Source: Salegentibacter sediminis (lineage in GTDB: Bacteria > Bacteroidota > Bacteroidia > Flavobacteriales > Flavobacteriaceae). Taken from it: 64,000 nucleotides of DNA. Under the pieces are notes generated by a model that was given only the letters and a program-made list of their open reading frames with translations, ran no database searches and had not been told where the DNA came from. Where the stretch lies: contig NZ_MSJR01000011.1 in NCBI RefSeq assembly GCF_002078605.1, forward strand, positions 27,387 through 91,386. The letters are read 5' to 3'. Below are positions 1-8,767 of this stretch, one piece after another (position 1 is the first letter of the stretch; every line of letters begins with the position of its first letter). A program made the position numbers and the translations under genes.

Positions 1-986
1 GCTTTTGGAGAAAGACCGGCGCTTTGGCACTTGATGTCCAGAAACTTTTCTGCTCCCAGGTCAAAACCGAATCCGGCTTCTGTAACGGTATAGTCTGAAA
101 GGCTCATGCCCATCCTTGTAGCAATCACCGAGTTGGTTCCTTGTGCAATATTGGCAAAGGGACCGAGGTGAATGATAGCAGGGTTTCCTTCAATTGTCTG
201 CACCAGGTTAGGTTTGATCGCCTCTTTTAAAAGTGCAGCCATCGCCCCTTCAGCATTTAGATCACGAGCGAAGACAGGTTTCTTGTCGAAGGTGTATCCT
301 ATAAAAATGTTTCCCAGTCTTCTTTTAAGATCTGAAAGGTCTTCAGCAAGACACATGATAGCCATGATCTCTGAAGCAGCCGTAATATCAAAACCGCTTT
401 CCCTGGGGATTCCCGAGCCTGTACCCCCCAGACCAATAACTATATTTCTAAGAGCTCTGTCATTAACGTCCATCACCCTTTTAAGGGAAATGGTACGCGC
501 ATCAAGTCCCAGGTTTCTTGTTTTGCTCTGCAAATTATTATCCACAATTGCGGCTAAAAGATTATGAGCCTTTTCTATTGCAGAAAAATCTCCGGTAAAG
601 TGGAGGTTGATATCTTCCATGGGTAGTACTTGTGAAAAGCCGCCTCCGGTGGCACCACCCTTGATCCCGAAGACAGGGCCTAAAGAAGGCTCTCTTAGCA
701 CTACGGTGGTTTTCTTTCCTAAACGGTTCAGGGCTTCCGAAAGACCTATTGAAACAGTGGTTTTTCCTTCTCCTGCAGGGGTAGGGGAAATCGCCGAAAC
801 CAGGATGAGGTTTGCTGTTTTTACCTTTTCTTTATCGATCTTGTCCAGTGGGATCTTAGCCTTGTAATTCCCGTACATTTCGATTTCGTTAGGTCTCAAA
901 CCCATTTTTTCAGCGATGTTTGAAATATGGCGCAATTCTACTTTTTGTGCTATTTCCAAATCACCCAGAGGTGCAGTATTCTTCAT
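1..986 (-). CDS. fhs: Formate--tetrahydrofolate ligase, 5' part (runs off the window)
   Basis: ATP-dependent ligation of formate to tetrahydrofolate, giving 10-formyl-THF for purine and formyl-Met synthesis; cytosolic. Read on the minus strand from ATG at 986, the first 328 codons are open to the window edge. They begin [15 protein letters not shown] and carry the family P-loop [11 protein letters not shown] (residues 67-77), the [11 protein letters not shown] segment and the [10 protein letters not shown] stretch. The family is usually about 555 residues, so the C-terminal 40% lies outside. No sign of decay. The next gene to the right is also on the minus strand but 200 bp away, so fhs probably has its own promoter. 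Confidence 0.95.
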   Translation of the reverse strand, partial: MKNTAPLGDLEIAQKVELRHISNIAEKMGLRPNEIEMYGNYKAKIPLDKIDKEKVKTANLILVSAISPTPAGEGKTTVSIGLSEALNRLGKKTTVVLREPSLGPVFGIKGGATGGGFSQVLPMEDINLHFTGDFSAIEKAHNLLAAIVDNNLQSKTRNLGLDARTISLKRVMDVNDRALRNIVIGLGGTGSGIPRESGFDITAASEIMAIMCLAEDLSDLKRRLGNIFIGYTFDKKPVFARDLNAEGAMAALLKEAIKPNLVQTIEGNPAIIHLGPFANIAQGTNSVIATRMGMSLSDYTVTEAGFGFDLGAEKFLDIKCQSAGLSPK

Positions 987-1184
987 AGTTAAAGCTTTTT
1001 TATTTCCGATCTTAAGAAAAGGTTTTCGTTATTGATTTTGATAGTATAAAATTCGGAAGAAAGAACGGTTATAATTATGATCGTTATCAGCTTAGTTGAA
1101 GAAAAATGATCCAGTATGAAGGCTTACTCAAGTGATTTGGGCATTTCTGGAAGCACAGAAAAGCGATCTATCAAATACTATTAT

Positions 1185-2336
1185 TTAAAAACTGTATCGT
1201 ATCCTTAAGAAGAAACTATTCCCCAGGGTCTTGTAATCTTTGAATTCCAAGAATGACTGACCTGTTAGGTTTAGTTCCCAGTTGGTCGCCAGGGAATAAA
1301 CAAGAGAGGGCATAAAAATCACGGAATGTCTCGTGGGAGAATAGATGAAATTAGTCGCCCCGGAAAAAATGGGAGTAAATTCCTTTGAAAGTTGAATGAA
1401 AAATGAATATTTGAAAGGCATCAGGTTTTTAGCATTTATCCTGGCCAGGATGAGATCTTCTATTGTTGAAAGGGAGTTATTCGTAGAGCTATTATAGAGC
1501 ACAGAACTATTCACGTACAAACCTTTCTCAAAAGCATAATCTACCGAAATGGAAGCGCTCATTACATTTTCACTCCCGGGATATTCTTCATAGGGTACAA
1601 AATAGGAGATCTCACCTTTAAATCCAGCTTCTTTAAGGTTCCCTGCCCATCCTGTTCCTATAATCAGGTCCTTTTGATACACCCCGGTCAAAAACTGGAT
1701 ATCGTAGGTCCATTTATTGAATTTGTACATCCCGGCGGCAATAAAGTCATCATTTTGTTCTCCTCTCTTTGCGGTTAGTTCGATCTTGCTGAAATCTCCG
1801 GTATAATACTGGATCCTTATAGCATCACTTCCGGGGCGCTCTTCATAATCAAAATCCAGAAAATTATAAGTATTGAAGATGTCATTTGGGTTCCATGCAA
1901 GGTTCATCCCCCAGTTAATTCGTTGCCGGCCAAGGCTAATATCCCAATTAGCCTTTGTATAATTAACCAGTGCCCTATCAATAAGAGTATTAAAAACAAG
2001 CTTATCTTCGTCAAATATGTTAACCGAAAGATCTACCAGGCCAGGATCATAGTCCAGGTTTTTAGAAAAGCCTGGAAAATTTCTTACACCATCTCCGTAG
2101 TAAACTCGATTTCTTACTTCCAGTCTTATACTGAATTCATCACTCGGGAAGTATTCAAAATTAAGTCGGTTATGAATAAGACTTGTCCATTGTAGTTGGT
2201 CCAGCCTGTCAATAAAGCTGAATTCATGGAGGTTTTTAATATACCCCTGTAAAGAGATCCTGGGCGAATCTTCCTGTGAATTCACATTGAATGATACCAG
2301 TATCATCAAAACCAGAAATAATCTCCATTTTTCCAT
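1185..2336 (-). CDS. Outer-membrane beta-barrel protein (porin/DUF1302-like) of an ABC export operon
   Basis: Protein of about 383 residues with a signal peptide (MEKWRLFLVLMIL...NVNSQ) followed by alternating aromatic and polar strands and a C-terminal ...FFLRIRYSF, the aromatic end typical of BAM-inserted barrels. Motifs such as LGRQRINWGMNLAWNPNDIF resemble DUF1302 and alginate-export-type barrels. It is the last gene of a five-gene minus-strand operon. An upstream in-frame ATG at 2363 would overlap the ATPase gene by 23 bp; the ATG at 2336 is preferred because it begins a proper signal peptide just after the ATPase stop. Probable role: outer-membrane exit or acceptor for the substrate moved by the ABC complex. 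The substrate is unknown. Confidence 0.75.
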   Translation of the reverse strand: MEKWRLFLVLMILVSFNVNSQEDSPRISLQGYIKNLHEFSFIDRLDQLQWTSLIHNRLNFEYFPSDEFSIRLEVRNRVYYGDGVRNFPGFSKNLDYDPGLVDLSVNIFDEDKLVFNTLIDRALVNYTKANWDISLGRQRINWGMNLAWNPNDIFNTYNFLDFDYEERPGSDAIRIQYYTGDFSKIELTAKRGEQNDDFIAAGMYKFNKWTYDIQFLTGVYQKDLIIGTGWAGNLKEAGFKGEISYFVPYEEYPGSENVMSASISVDYAFEKGLYVNSSVLYNSSTNNSLSTIEDLILARINAKNLMPFKYSFFIQLSKEFTPIFSGATNFIYSPTRHSVIFMPSLVYSLATNWELNLTGQSFLEFKDYKTLGNSFFLRIRYSF

Positions 2337-2340
2337 GATT

Positions 2341-3039
2341 TTATGTTGGAATTTGCTCCTCATCGGAATCTACCCGCCCGTCAACAAGGGTGATTACCCT
2401 TCTTGCCTTCTTAATAACTCGGGGGTCGTGAGTGGAGAACAGAAAAGTAATATTCTCTTCCCGGTTCAGTTTTGCCATGGTCTCCATTAGTTTATTAGCC
2501 GAAATCGAGTCTAAGTTTGCAGTGGGTTCATCGGCAAGCACGATTTTGGGTTTCGAAGCCAGAGCCCTTGCCACGGCAACTCTTTGCTGTTGCCCGCCTG
2601 ATAATTCACCCGGCTTATTGTCCATTTTATCTTCGAGCCCTATCTCTTTTAGCAACTCCATTACTCGCTGTCTTCTTTTTTTCTTCGGAACATTTTGAAG
2701 TTGAAGTACAAAACCTATATTTTCCTTTGAAGTAAGTACCGGGATCAGGTTAAAAGATTGAAATACGAAACCAATATTGTGAAGCCTTAAATCGATCAAT
2801 TTATTTTCTGATAATTTGGTAATCTCAATATTATCAATAATTACCGTGCCCAAAGTAGGCTTATCCAATCCTCCCATCATATTAAGCAGGGTGGATTTTC
2901 CTGACCCAGATGGGCCAACCAAAGCAACAAATTCACCTGCTTCAATATGTACATGTACATCCTGCAGCGCTTTCACCGGCACCATTTTCTTATTGTAAAT
3001 TTTACTGATGTTATGCGCATCTATTATCGTTTTAGCCAT
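2341..3039 (-). CDS. ABC transporter ATP-binding protein (LolD/MacB type)
   Basis: 232-residue nucleotide-binding subunit with all motifs intact: Walker A GPSGSGKST (about 42-50), Q-loop FVFQSFNLIPVLT, signature LSGGQQQRVAVARAL, Walker B VLADEPTANLD and the H-loop FLFSTHDPR. The sequence places it in the LolD/FtsE/MacB branch that pairs with FtsX-fold permeases. It lies 12 bp downstream of the second permease gene and just before the barrel gene. It would power extraction of a substrate from the inner membrane rather than import, since there is no substrate-binding protein of the import type nearby. Confidence 0.92.
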   Translation of the reverse strand: MAKTIIDAHNISKIYNKKMVPVKALQDVHVHIEAGEFVALVGPSGSGKSTLLNMMGGLDKPTLGTVIIDNIEITKLSENKLIDLRLHNIGFVFQSFNLIPVLTSKENIGFVLQLQNVPKKKRRQRVMELLKEIGLEDKMDNKPGELSGGQQQRVAVARALASKPKIVLADEPTANLDSISANKLMETMAKLNREENITFLFSTHDPRVIKKARRVITLVDGRVDSDEEQIPT

Positions 3040-3051
3040 ATTCTTATATCT

Positions 3052-4269
3052 TTAAATTTTTCTAATCGCTTCTGAAGGATTTAATTGAAGCGCTTTATAC
3101 GACGGGTAAATCGCTGAGAGCAAGGCCGTGATCAAACACATAACCGCTACAATTACGTAATTCCGGCCGTCTAAAGCCGGATAGATCATAGGACTAAAAC
3201 CATAAGTAGTGAGTCCTTCAGAGAACATGGAAATGTTTATCCCGTAATTCCCTAGTAATTTTACTGTCAACCAACCTATCAAAAGCCCTATGGGACAGCC
3301 TATTAAAGAAAGATAAAGGGTTTCCAGCATAATCATCAGGAATATTTTTAGCTTATTGAGGCCAATTGCCATGAGCATCCCTAACTCCCGAACGCGCTCA
3401 AGGACCGACATAAGCATGGTATTGACTATTCCAAAAGTTAAGGCTAGAAGAATGATTCCCGTAATAATATAGGTATAGAGATTAAAAGATTCTATGACCA
3501 GTCTTAACTCCGGCGCCATTTCTTTCCAATCTTCCACCTTCAAACCGTGAGCGATACTTTTGGCAAATTCTTTAACCTGTGTAAGGACTGATTCATTCTT
3601 TAGCAGGATCGCAATTTCATTTGTTTCATTTTTACTCAAGCCTAAAATTTCTCTAAATGGAGGTCGCAAAACATAAACATTCACCTCATCTAAAGAAAGA
3701 TTTCCTGAACGGTATATTCCGCCAACTCTATAAGCTCCGGAAATAATTTCAGAATTCACATCAGTGAAGGTGAGCACCACTTTGCTTTTTAACTTAAGCT
3801 TTAATTTTTTGGCCAGTTTTTCTCCAATCAAAATCTCATTTTCTTTCCCTGTTTCAAAATAATCTCCCTGCCAGACAATTTCATGGAGCTTGACCTGTTT
3901 CTTTTCAGAAGCAGGATCTATACCTATAATCTTAACTCCTCGTGCAGTGGTAGTAGAAGAGATCATTCCTGAAGTGATTACCCGGGAACTCACCGCTGAA
4001 ACCTGTGCCTGACTTTTAAGTTTTTCTACAATTTCGTTTGATTGGGGGACAATGAATTTGGCATCATTCTCCTGGGAAAATAAAGGATGGTGAATTTGAA
4101 GATGAGAAAGTTGTTTAAAAACTGTTTCATCAATATTATTCTTATACATACCCCAGGCGAAAGCCAGGATAAAAATACCTGCCCATAAGCCAATGGCAAT
4201 AGAACTTATTACAATAAGACTTCGGGTTTTATTGCGCCAAATATTCCGCCAGGCAAGTTGTACCAACAT
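3052..4269 (-). CDS. FtsX-fold ABC permease (LolC/E-like), second copy
   Basis: 405 residues with the MacB/LolC layout: N-terminal TM helix (SLIVISSIAIGLWAGIFILAF), a large periplasmic MacB_PCD domain (about 45-230), then three C-terminal TM helices with the FtsX motif LALTFGIVNTMLMSVLERVRELG. It follows the first permease gene by 2 bp, so the two are probably translated together and form the heterodimeric membrane core, as LolC and LolE do. The two permeases are clearly paralogous (both open with an AW-NIWRNK-R motif) but diverged, which suggests distinct roles rather than a recent duplication. Confidence 0.9.
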   Translation of the reverse strand: MLVQLAWRNIWRNKTRSLIVISSIAIGLWAGIFILAFAWGMYKNNIDETVFKQLSHLQIHHPLFSQENDAKFIVPQSNEIVEKLKSQAQVSAVSSRVITSGMISSTTTARGVKIIGIDPASEKKQVKLHEIVWQGDYFETGKENEILIGEKLAKKLKLKLKSKVVLTFTDVNSEIISGAYRVGGIYRSGNLSLDEVNVYVLRPPFREILGLSKNETNEIAILLKNESVLTQVKEFAKSIAHGLKVEDWKEMAPELRLVIESFNLYTYIITGIILLALTFGIVNTMLMSVLERVRELGMLMAIGLNKLKIFLMIMLETLYLSLIGCPIGLLIGWLTVKLLGNYGINISMFSEGLTTYGFSPMIYPALDGRNYVIVAVMCLITALLSAIYPSYKALQLNPSEAIRKI

Positions 4270-4271
4270 CT

Positions 4272-5495
4272 TTAACTATTTATGGCTTCTATTGGTTTAA
4301 GCCTCATTATTTTTATCCCCGGATACAAAGCCAGGATAACCGATAGAAACATGACTATTGCGGTTTGAGTAATTAAAATCTGGTGATCTTCAGAAAAAAA
4401 GATAATAGGTTCTATTCCATAATTCTGATACACTTCCTTTAGCTCTCCTGTAAAATAAATAGGGTATTTTGTGAACCACCTGATCACCAGGCTTGCCCCA
4501 ATCACACCAAGAAAGCAACCGATAAGAGAAATCATAACCGATTCTAACAGCAGTATAAATCCTAGGAGCTGTTTTTTCATGCCTATAGCTATGAGAATCC
4601 CGAATTCCCTTAATCTTTCGAAAGTCATCATGAGCAGGGTTCCGAAAAGCCCGAAAGAAATTATTAAATAAAGAATTCCTATTATAATTAAATGCCCGGT
4701 ACTATCAGCTTCAATAAACTGGTCGATTTCCGGCATCATTTCCTTCCAGGTCATAATCTCATATTTTGCCGGATCAAGCCGGGGCTCAAGCTTCGATTTT
4801 AGGTCTCTAAGATCTGCCGATTTCTTTAGCATTATAGAGATAGCGGTGAGACGATTTTCAGCTCCATACATTGCCTGGGTTTGTTTAATAGGCATATAGA
4901 CAATATTGTCATTCAAATCAGGTGAGCCCAAACTTATAACCCCTTTTATACTGTACTTTCCTGCGGCACTACTGGCATGATATCCCTGGCCAAGTACTAC
5001 AAGACTATCGCCAATATTTAAATGAAGATATGAGGCCATGCCTTCCCCAATTACAACGGCATTTTCCTTTTCATTTTCAAGAAACCGCCCTTCAATAATT
5101 TTCTCATGGAGGTTATTAACCGTTTTTTCCTTTTGAGGATCGACTCCTAAAATCATAACTCCTTTGGTTCTATCCTTAAAAGAGGCTAGAGCAAAGCTCT
5201 CCAGACGTGGCATTATTTGGATGACTCCGGGTTGTTGCAGTAAGTTTTGGTTCAGCTCAGGATCTAGCTCAAAAGTGTTGTCTATGGATTGTTCCTCCCA
5301 ATAACCTTTTTGGTGAACCTGAAGATAACCTGAAGAATAACTCACCATATTCCTAATCATGTTTTCATACACTCCAATGGTGACAGATCTTGTTAGGATA
5401 GCAAGCAATACGGCGAAGAATACCGAGGTTGCGGTAATAAGGGTTCGTCGTTTATTCCGCCAGATATTCAGCCATGCGATCTTTAAAAACATCAC
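4272..5495 (-). CDS. FtsX-fold ABC permease (LolC/E-like), first copy
   Basis: 407 residues: MMFLKIAWLNIWRNKRRT start, TM1 at about 20-40, periplasmic domain 45-245, three C-terminal TM helices including LYLIISFGLFGTLLMMTFERLREFG, and the ending ALYPGIKIMRLKPIEAINS typical of MacB/LolE-like permeases. The ATG overlaps the stop of the LolA-like gene by 4 bp (ATGA), which implies translational coupling. A second ATG directly follows the first (5492). With its partner it should form the inner-membrane part of an extracting ABC system; no separate membrane-fusion (HlyD-like) gene is present. Confidence 0.9.
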   Translation of the reverse strand: MMFLKIAWLNIWRNKRRTLITATSVFFAVLLAILTRSVTIGVYENMIRNMVSYSSGYLQVHQKGYWEEQSIDNTFELDPELNQNLLQQPGVIQIMPRLESFALASFKDRTKGVMILGVDPQKEKTVNNLHEKIIEGRFLENEKENAVVIGEGMASYLHLNIGDSLVVLGQGYHASSAAGKYSIKGVISLGSPDLNDNIVYMPIKQTQAMYGAENRLTAISIMLKKSADLRDLKSKLEPRLDPAKYEIMTWKEMMPEIDQFIEADSTGHLIIIGILYLIISFGLFGTLLMMTFERLREFGILIAIGMKKQLLGFILLLESVMISLIGCFLGVIGASLVIRWFTKYPIYFTGELKEVYQNYGIEPIIFFSEDHQILITQTAIVMFLSVILALYPGIKIMRLKPIEAINS

Positions 5496-6262
5496 TTCAA
5501 TTGTTTCATGTTACGAGTGGTAAAGAAGTTGTCTTCGATCTCTTTATCGAAAACAATATCCCTGTAAATAATCAGGGTTTTGTAACCTGGTTTATCCACC
5601 GGGAGCATTTCAATTTTCGAGGTGACCTTTCTGCCTCCTAAGATTTTGATATCTTCTGTATTCATCACGTTTACCAATTCCCCGTCTTCATCATAGAACT
5701 CTGCTTTTAACTGTAAAAAGTCCAGGGTATCTATCCAAACAATTACCTTTTCCCAGACTATAGCCGCATCCGGTTTTGGGACCATCTCGATTTTATAGGT
5801 TTCCTTAGTCCTTAAATTCTCCAGGCCCAAAAGGCTATGATCATAATCCTCTACGGCTGAGGCTTCTTTCACAAGGTCGTCATTCGTGAAATCGGTGCCC
5901 ATCCAGCTTTGTGACATCATGGAGGGTGGTAATTTTATAGTTCGCTCAATTGAAGGAATCCAGTTCCAAACCTCTTTCTTTCTCTTTAAAAAGGCAGTGC
6001 CTTTTTCTTTGGCAGGAGATTTCACCAGGATCATGGAAAAGTCATCCCCCTTGCTCCAGGCTTTCATATTCATTTCCCGCTTCCAGGTAGGCCTGATGAT
6101 CTGAATATCGATATCGGCCACTGAGGTCTTTCCCCGCATGTTTTCATCGGCCATTTTAACGATCTCCTTAGCAGTAAGATTCTGTTGCGCTTGTAAGGAA
6201 AGCGAGGCAAAAATGAAAAGTGTGGCTGTGACCAGCAATGTTAAAGGTGAATGATTTGTCAT
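5492..6262 (-). CDS. LolA-like periplasmic carrier (outer-membrane lipoprotein-sorting family)
   Basis: 256 residues with a signal peptide (cleaved near LQAQQNL) and the fold signature of the LolA-like family (outer membrane lipoprotein-sorting protein): the IQIIRPTWKREMNMKAWSKGDD, MILVKSPAKEKGTAFLKR and MEMLPVD-type strands, and the PPSMMSQSWMGTDFTNDDL segment. First gene of the operon. Family members bind lipid chains in a half-barrel, so it is the natural shuttle between the FtsX permeases and the barrel protein encoded downstream. It is not the housekeeping LolA, which is shorter and usually lies elsewhere. Substrate not known. Confidence 0.85.
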   Translation of the reverse strand: MTNHSPLTLLVTATLFIFASLSLQAQQNLTAKEIVKMADENMRGKTSVADIDIQIIRPTWKREMNMKAWSKGDDFSMILVKSPAKEKGTAFLKRKKEVWNWIPSIERTIKLPPSMMSQSWMGTDFTNDDLVKEASAVEDYDHSLLGLENLRTKETYKIEMVPKPDAAIVWEKVIVWIDTLDFLQLKAEFYDEDGELVNVMNTEDIKILGGRKVTSKIEMLPVDKPGYKTLIIYRDIVFDKEIEDNFFTTRNMKQLK

Positions 6263-6354
6263 ACTTAAAACTAATTATTGTTCTATTCAAAAAAAATGAC
6301 AAATCTCACCCCTGGGTTTAAAGGTTCTTTAACTAGAACTTTTATGACACGAGG

Positions 6355-6748
6355 ATGGGGACACCAAAAGTGCGTTCGTTTGTATTACCCAAAGAGGAAG
6401 TTCAGAATATTGAAGATTGGAACACTATGGGTTTAAAAGCTTCAGTCACTCATTATTTTGAAGAAAAAAAAGCTTTAATTCCTAAGCGCTTTAGTTTTAT
6501 CTAAAGTAAATTTTATCAGTCACAGGACATTTTTAAAATTCCATTTTCAGCATTTGCCGATCTCAGGCTTTGGATTAATTATATAGAGATGGCCGAACAT
6601 TTTTAGGAAATAACCAATTCTGAAAAATCTTTGGATAGCTCAAAAACTTAGAAAAAAAAGTATCACTATAGCAAATAAGAAAGTCACCGGATATTCAGAA
6701 AATATTGAAGAAAGGATCGCCGGCCAGCTGCTAAACCCTATGAATTAA
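6355..6748 (+). pseudogene. Decayed short coding remnants in a gene-poor stretch
   Basis: An ATG at 6355 opens 49 codons (MGTPKVRSFVLPKEEVQN...), stops at 6504, and the same frame stays protein-like past the stop to 6606 (...FKIPFSAFADLRLWINYIE). A different frame from 6614 to 6748 reads LKNLWIAQKLRKKSITIA...LLNPMN. None has a full length or a family I recognise. The pattern suggests broken genes just outside the left attachment-site copy, perhaps the residue of an earlier insertion. Apart from this and the next entries, I see no intact gene from 6263 to 7673. Confidence 0.3.
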
Positions 6749-6754
6749 AGAAAT

Positions 6755-6816
6755 TTGGTATCATTTTATATCATTTGGCACCAAGTAAAATGTATAATTT
6801 ACTTTCCAATACAGAA
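6755..6816. repeat. Left attachment-site copy: ectopic mnmE 3' end plus 30-bp imperfect palindrome
   Basis: On the minus strand positions 6816-6799 read TTCTGTATTGGAAAGTAA, encoding FCIGK-stop, the invariant end of MnmE, although no mnmE gene is here. It matches the true mnmE end at 48448-48431 in 16 of 18 bases. Fourteen bases away lies a 30-bp imperfect palindrome (6755-6784, TTGG...CCAA) matching 48387-48416 at 26 of 30. Order, spacing and orientation are identical in the two copies. This is what attL/attR of an island inserted in the mnmE terminus should look like. Confidence 0.75.
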
Positions 6817-6944
6817 GTTATCAGTTCCCATAAATACTAAGATTTTGATTTTTTGAGGTGTAAACTAGGTACATGACTGTTTTCAACATCTCAAAATAAA
6901 TGAGAAAATATTATTAAATATGTAATTTTTGGTGAGCTCACCGG

Positions 6945-7128
6945 TTAATTGCACACTAATTTTTCTTCAATGTCTCCAAGTTCAGTTATGTCCATAAGGT
7001 CATTTTGGAATTCCTGTCTTTGGTTTCGCTCTATTTTAATTGGAATCAAAGTTTCTCCCAAGTTTTCCGATTTTTCTGCCAGTTGAGGAACAAAAGTAGC
7101 TTTTCCAAGAAAAGGTCGGGTTCTTTAC
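6945..7128 (-). pseudogene. C-terminal remnant of an unidentified protein
   Basis: The minus strand from about 7128 to the stop at 6945 reads an amphipathic, protein-like sequence (RTRPFLGKATFVPQLAEKSE... to ...ITELGDIEEKLVCN) with an in-frame stop immediately upstream. It has no start codon and overlaps, in another frame, a 134-codon open frame (7440-7036) whose composition looks non-coding. I do not recognise the family. It would be an interior boundary gene of the putative island, now truncated. Confidence 0.25.
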
Positions 7129-7439
7129 CGGATGACCAGATTTAAAAGTTTGATTTGTGGCTTTACCCGGTGACCCGTCGGGTGAAGCAGGAAACCAGGA
7201 TAGTTGCAAAAAAAGATTGGGGAGATCGGAGTTTATCAGTTTTGAGAGCTGATCAACGGGTTTATTCAGGTGCATTAAGCAGATGACTTTTTTTGACATT
7301 GCGAAAGGCCCGCAGGGCGCGGAAGCATGGAGGAAGGCATTTTTTTGAGGAAATGGGTTTTGGAGCGCAGCGGAGGAACTCTTTTTCTCAAAAAAGAATG
7401 CCTGGAGCACGGGGCCGGAGCTTTGTGAAATTGATGACA

Positions 7440-7590
7440 AATTAATTTTGGCGCTATTTTCTCAGGGAAAATGGTGCCGAAATTAAAGGGGTTTTATTTG
7501 TAGCGAAGCGGAGAAAAAAATACCGGTTTTGGCGGCAATTTTGTGCAAAGCTTTGGCAAGCGTGCACCGCTTTACCTGCCGTTATTTTTA
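7440..7590. repeat. Hairpin-rich spacer sharing a 47-bp repeat with 11880-11926
   Basis: Positions 7537-7583 (AATTTTGTGCAAAGCTTTGG...) recur at 11880-11926 with a few substitutions (47-bp unit ending ...GCACCGCTTTACCKGCYGTT). Just upstream is a short inverted structure (GGCGCTATTTTC / GAAAATGGTGCC, about 7450-7475). The stretch has no convincing reading frame. It looks like a dispersed non-coding repeat of this genome. Confidence 0.5.
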
Positions 7591-7673
7591 AGTACTGAAG
7601 TTTTGATTTTAGACCTGTCTTATTGGAAACTCAAGATTTTTGCTTTTAATAGGATTTGGTGATGTACACTTGA

Positions 7674-8198
7674 TTAATTGTTCCAATTCTGCCTGTCTAT
7701 TCGGAAAATATTGAAAGATCCCAGCCTTTTTTCGAAAGTCATACAATTTTTTAAGGCCACTTTTTCAGAGCTTAAGTTATCGATATGTATGGTAGAAATC
7801 AGGGAATCGGCGAATTGATTCTCAAAAGCGTAATTCTTACATTTGGTTGCTGATTCAGATGCAAAACCCTGATTCCAAAATTCAGGAAGGATTGCGTAAC
7901 CTACCTCCAACCTCTCAATCTCTTCAACAGTTTGAACCAGAAGTCCACATTGCCCCACAAGTTTGTTTGTCTTTTTGTTAATAAGAACGTTCATTCCTCC
8001 CAAATCATTTTCATATCTGTGAAATACTTTATCGAACCATTTCTTACACAATTCAGATTCTGAAAGATGGATGTCAAGATCTAAATATTTGGCAATATTC
8101 TTTGCCTTAAATAAACCCATCCAAGAATCAAAATCTTCCGGTTTCAATAGTCTAAATTTTAATCTTTCGGTTTCCTGCCCGGTGAGGAGATATTTCAT
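7674..8198 (-). CDS. GNAT-family N-acetyltransferase (RimJ/RimL type)
   Basis: 174 residues; starts MKYLLTGQETERLKFRLLKPEDFDSWMGLF, the opening typical of Acetyltransf_3 (RimJ/RimL-like) enzymes. The acetyl-CoA-binding region (VGYAILPEFWNQGFASESATKCKNYAF) keeps the Q-G-F-A pattern of the pyrophosphate loop, followed by the usual N-S-x-K/V segment (IDNLSSEKVALKNCM). Single gene on the minus strand, 37 bp downstream of the DoxX-like gene, so the two may be cotranscribed. Substrate unknown: protein N-terminus, small molecule or antibiotic. Confidence 0.85.
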   Translation of the reverse strand: MKYLLTGQETERLKFRLLKPEDFDSWMGLFKAKNIAKYLDLDIHLSESELCKKWFDKVFHRYENDLGGMNVLINKKTNKLVGQCGLLVQTVEEIERLEVGYAILPEFWNQGFASESATKCKNYAFENQFADSLISTIHIDNLSSEKVALKNCMTFEKRLGSFNIFRIDRQNWNN

Positions 8199-8235
8199 TT
8201 TTCAGTTTGTCAATTTTTAATTCAGACTCATAAAT

Positions 8236-8598
8236 CTACACTTCTTGTTTCGGATGAAATAGTTGTGGTTTCCTAATATAAGAAGCAAATATCGTCGCCA
8301 TTACAAGTAAAATCGCTACTTCATAAGGTTTTCCTTTGTACATATGAATAAATACTATAAAAGTCATATAAAGGGCTAATAGAGAGGTTCCGATTAGTAT
8401 TGTTTTCTTGTATAAGAACATTGCTGTTGAAACTAAAAGAAAGATCCCAGTAGCAATCATTATACTACTATTAGTTACAATTTTATCCGTTTGATTTGAG
8501 TTAAGCATTTTATCCAAAGCGTTTGGAATATAAAACAAGGTAATTATCACTGAAGGTAACCACATCAATAATATTCTTAAAATTTTATTCATTTTCAT
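8236..8598 (-). CDS. Small four-helix membrane protein, DoxX-like
   Basis: 120 residues, four predicted TM helices (around 8-26, 40-60, 67-87, 92-108) and a short charged tail ending HPKQEV. The N-terminus (LLMWLPSVIITLFYIPNALDKML) resembles the DoxX-like family of small inner-membrane proteins, whose functions are poorly defined. Family assignment rests on topology and the first helix only. Followed by the GNAT gene on the same strand; preceded by a long palindromic spacer. Confidence 0.6.
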   Translation of the reverse strand: MKMNKILRILLMWLPSVIITLFYIPNALDKMLNSNQTDKIVTNSSIMIATGIFLLVSTAMFLYKKTILIGTSLLALYMTFIVFIHMYKGKPYEVAILLVMATIFASYIRKPQLFHPKQEV

Positions 8599-8631
8599 TC
8601 AGTGATATTTTATTATTCGGTTCGTTTAATG

Positions 8632-8764
8632 TTGACCAACGGGCAAGTATAAGTGTAGTGCGGGATTAGAAGCACTTCACTTTCAGTCTAACTTTTGTTT
8701 GTTAATATTCCATTCGGTTAAATTTAGCACTTTCGCCCGCATTACGCTTATAGAGTGTGGTACC
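8632..8764. repeat. Long imperfect palindrome between single genes (attC-like in shape)
   Basis: A 17-bp arm at 8648-8664 (TATAAGTGTAGTGCGGG) pairs with 8736-8752 (CCCGCATTACGCTTATA) with two mismatches. Inner copies of AGCACTT add further pairing, so the spacer can fold into one long hairpin. Outer ends read GTTGACCAAC on the left and GTGGTACCAC on the right. It sits in the spacer after the P1 peptidase gene. In shape it recalls an integron attC site, but the R-box consensus GTTRRRY/RYYYAAC is not cleanly met and there is no integron integrase in the window. Confidence 0.5.
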
Positions 8765-8767
8765 ACG

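Noticed and set aside
7036..7440. 134-codon open frame on the minus strand
   Set aside because: Odd composition without domain pattern, overlaps repeat-like DNA and another frame that looks more protein-like; treated as non-coding.
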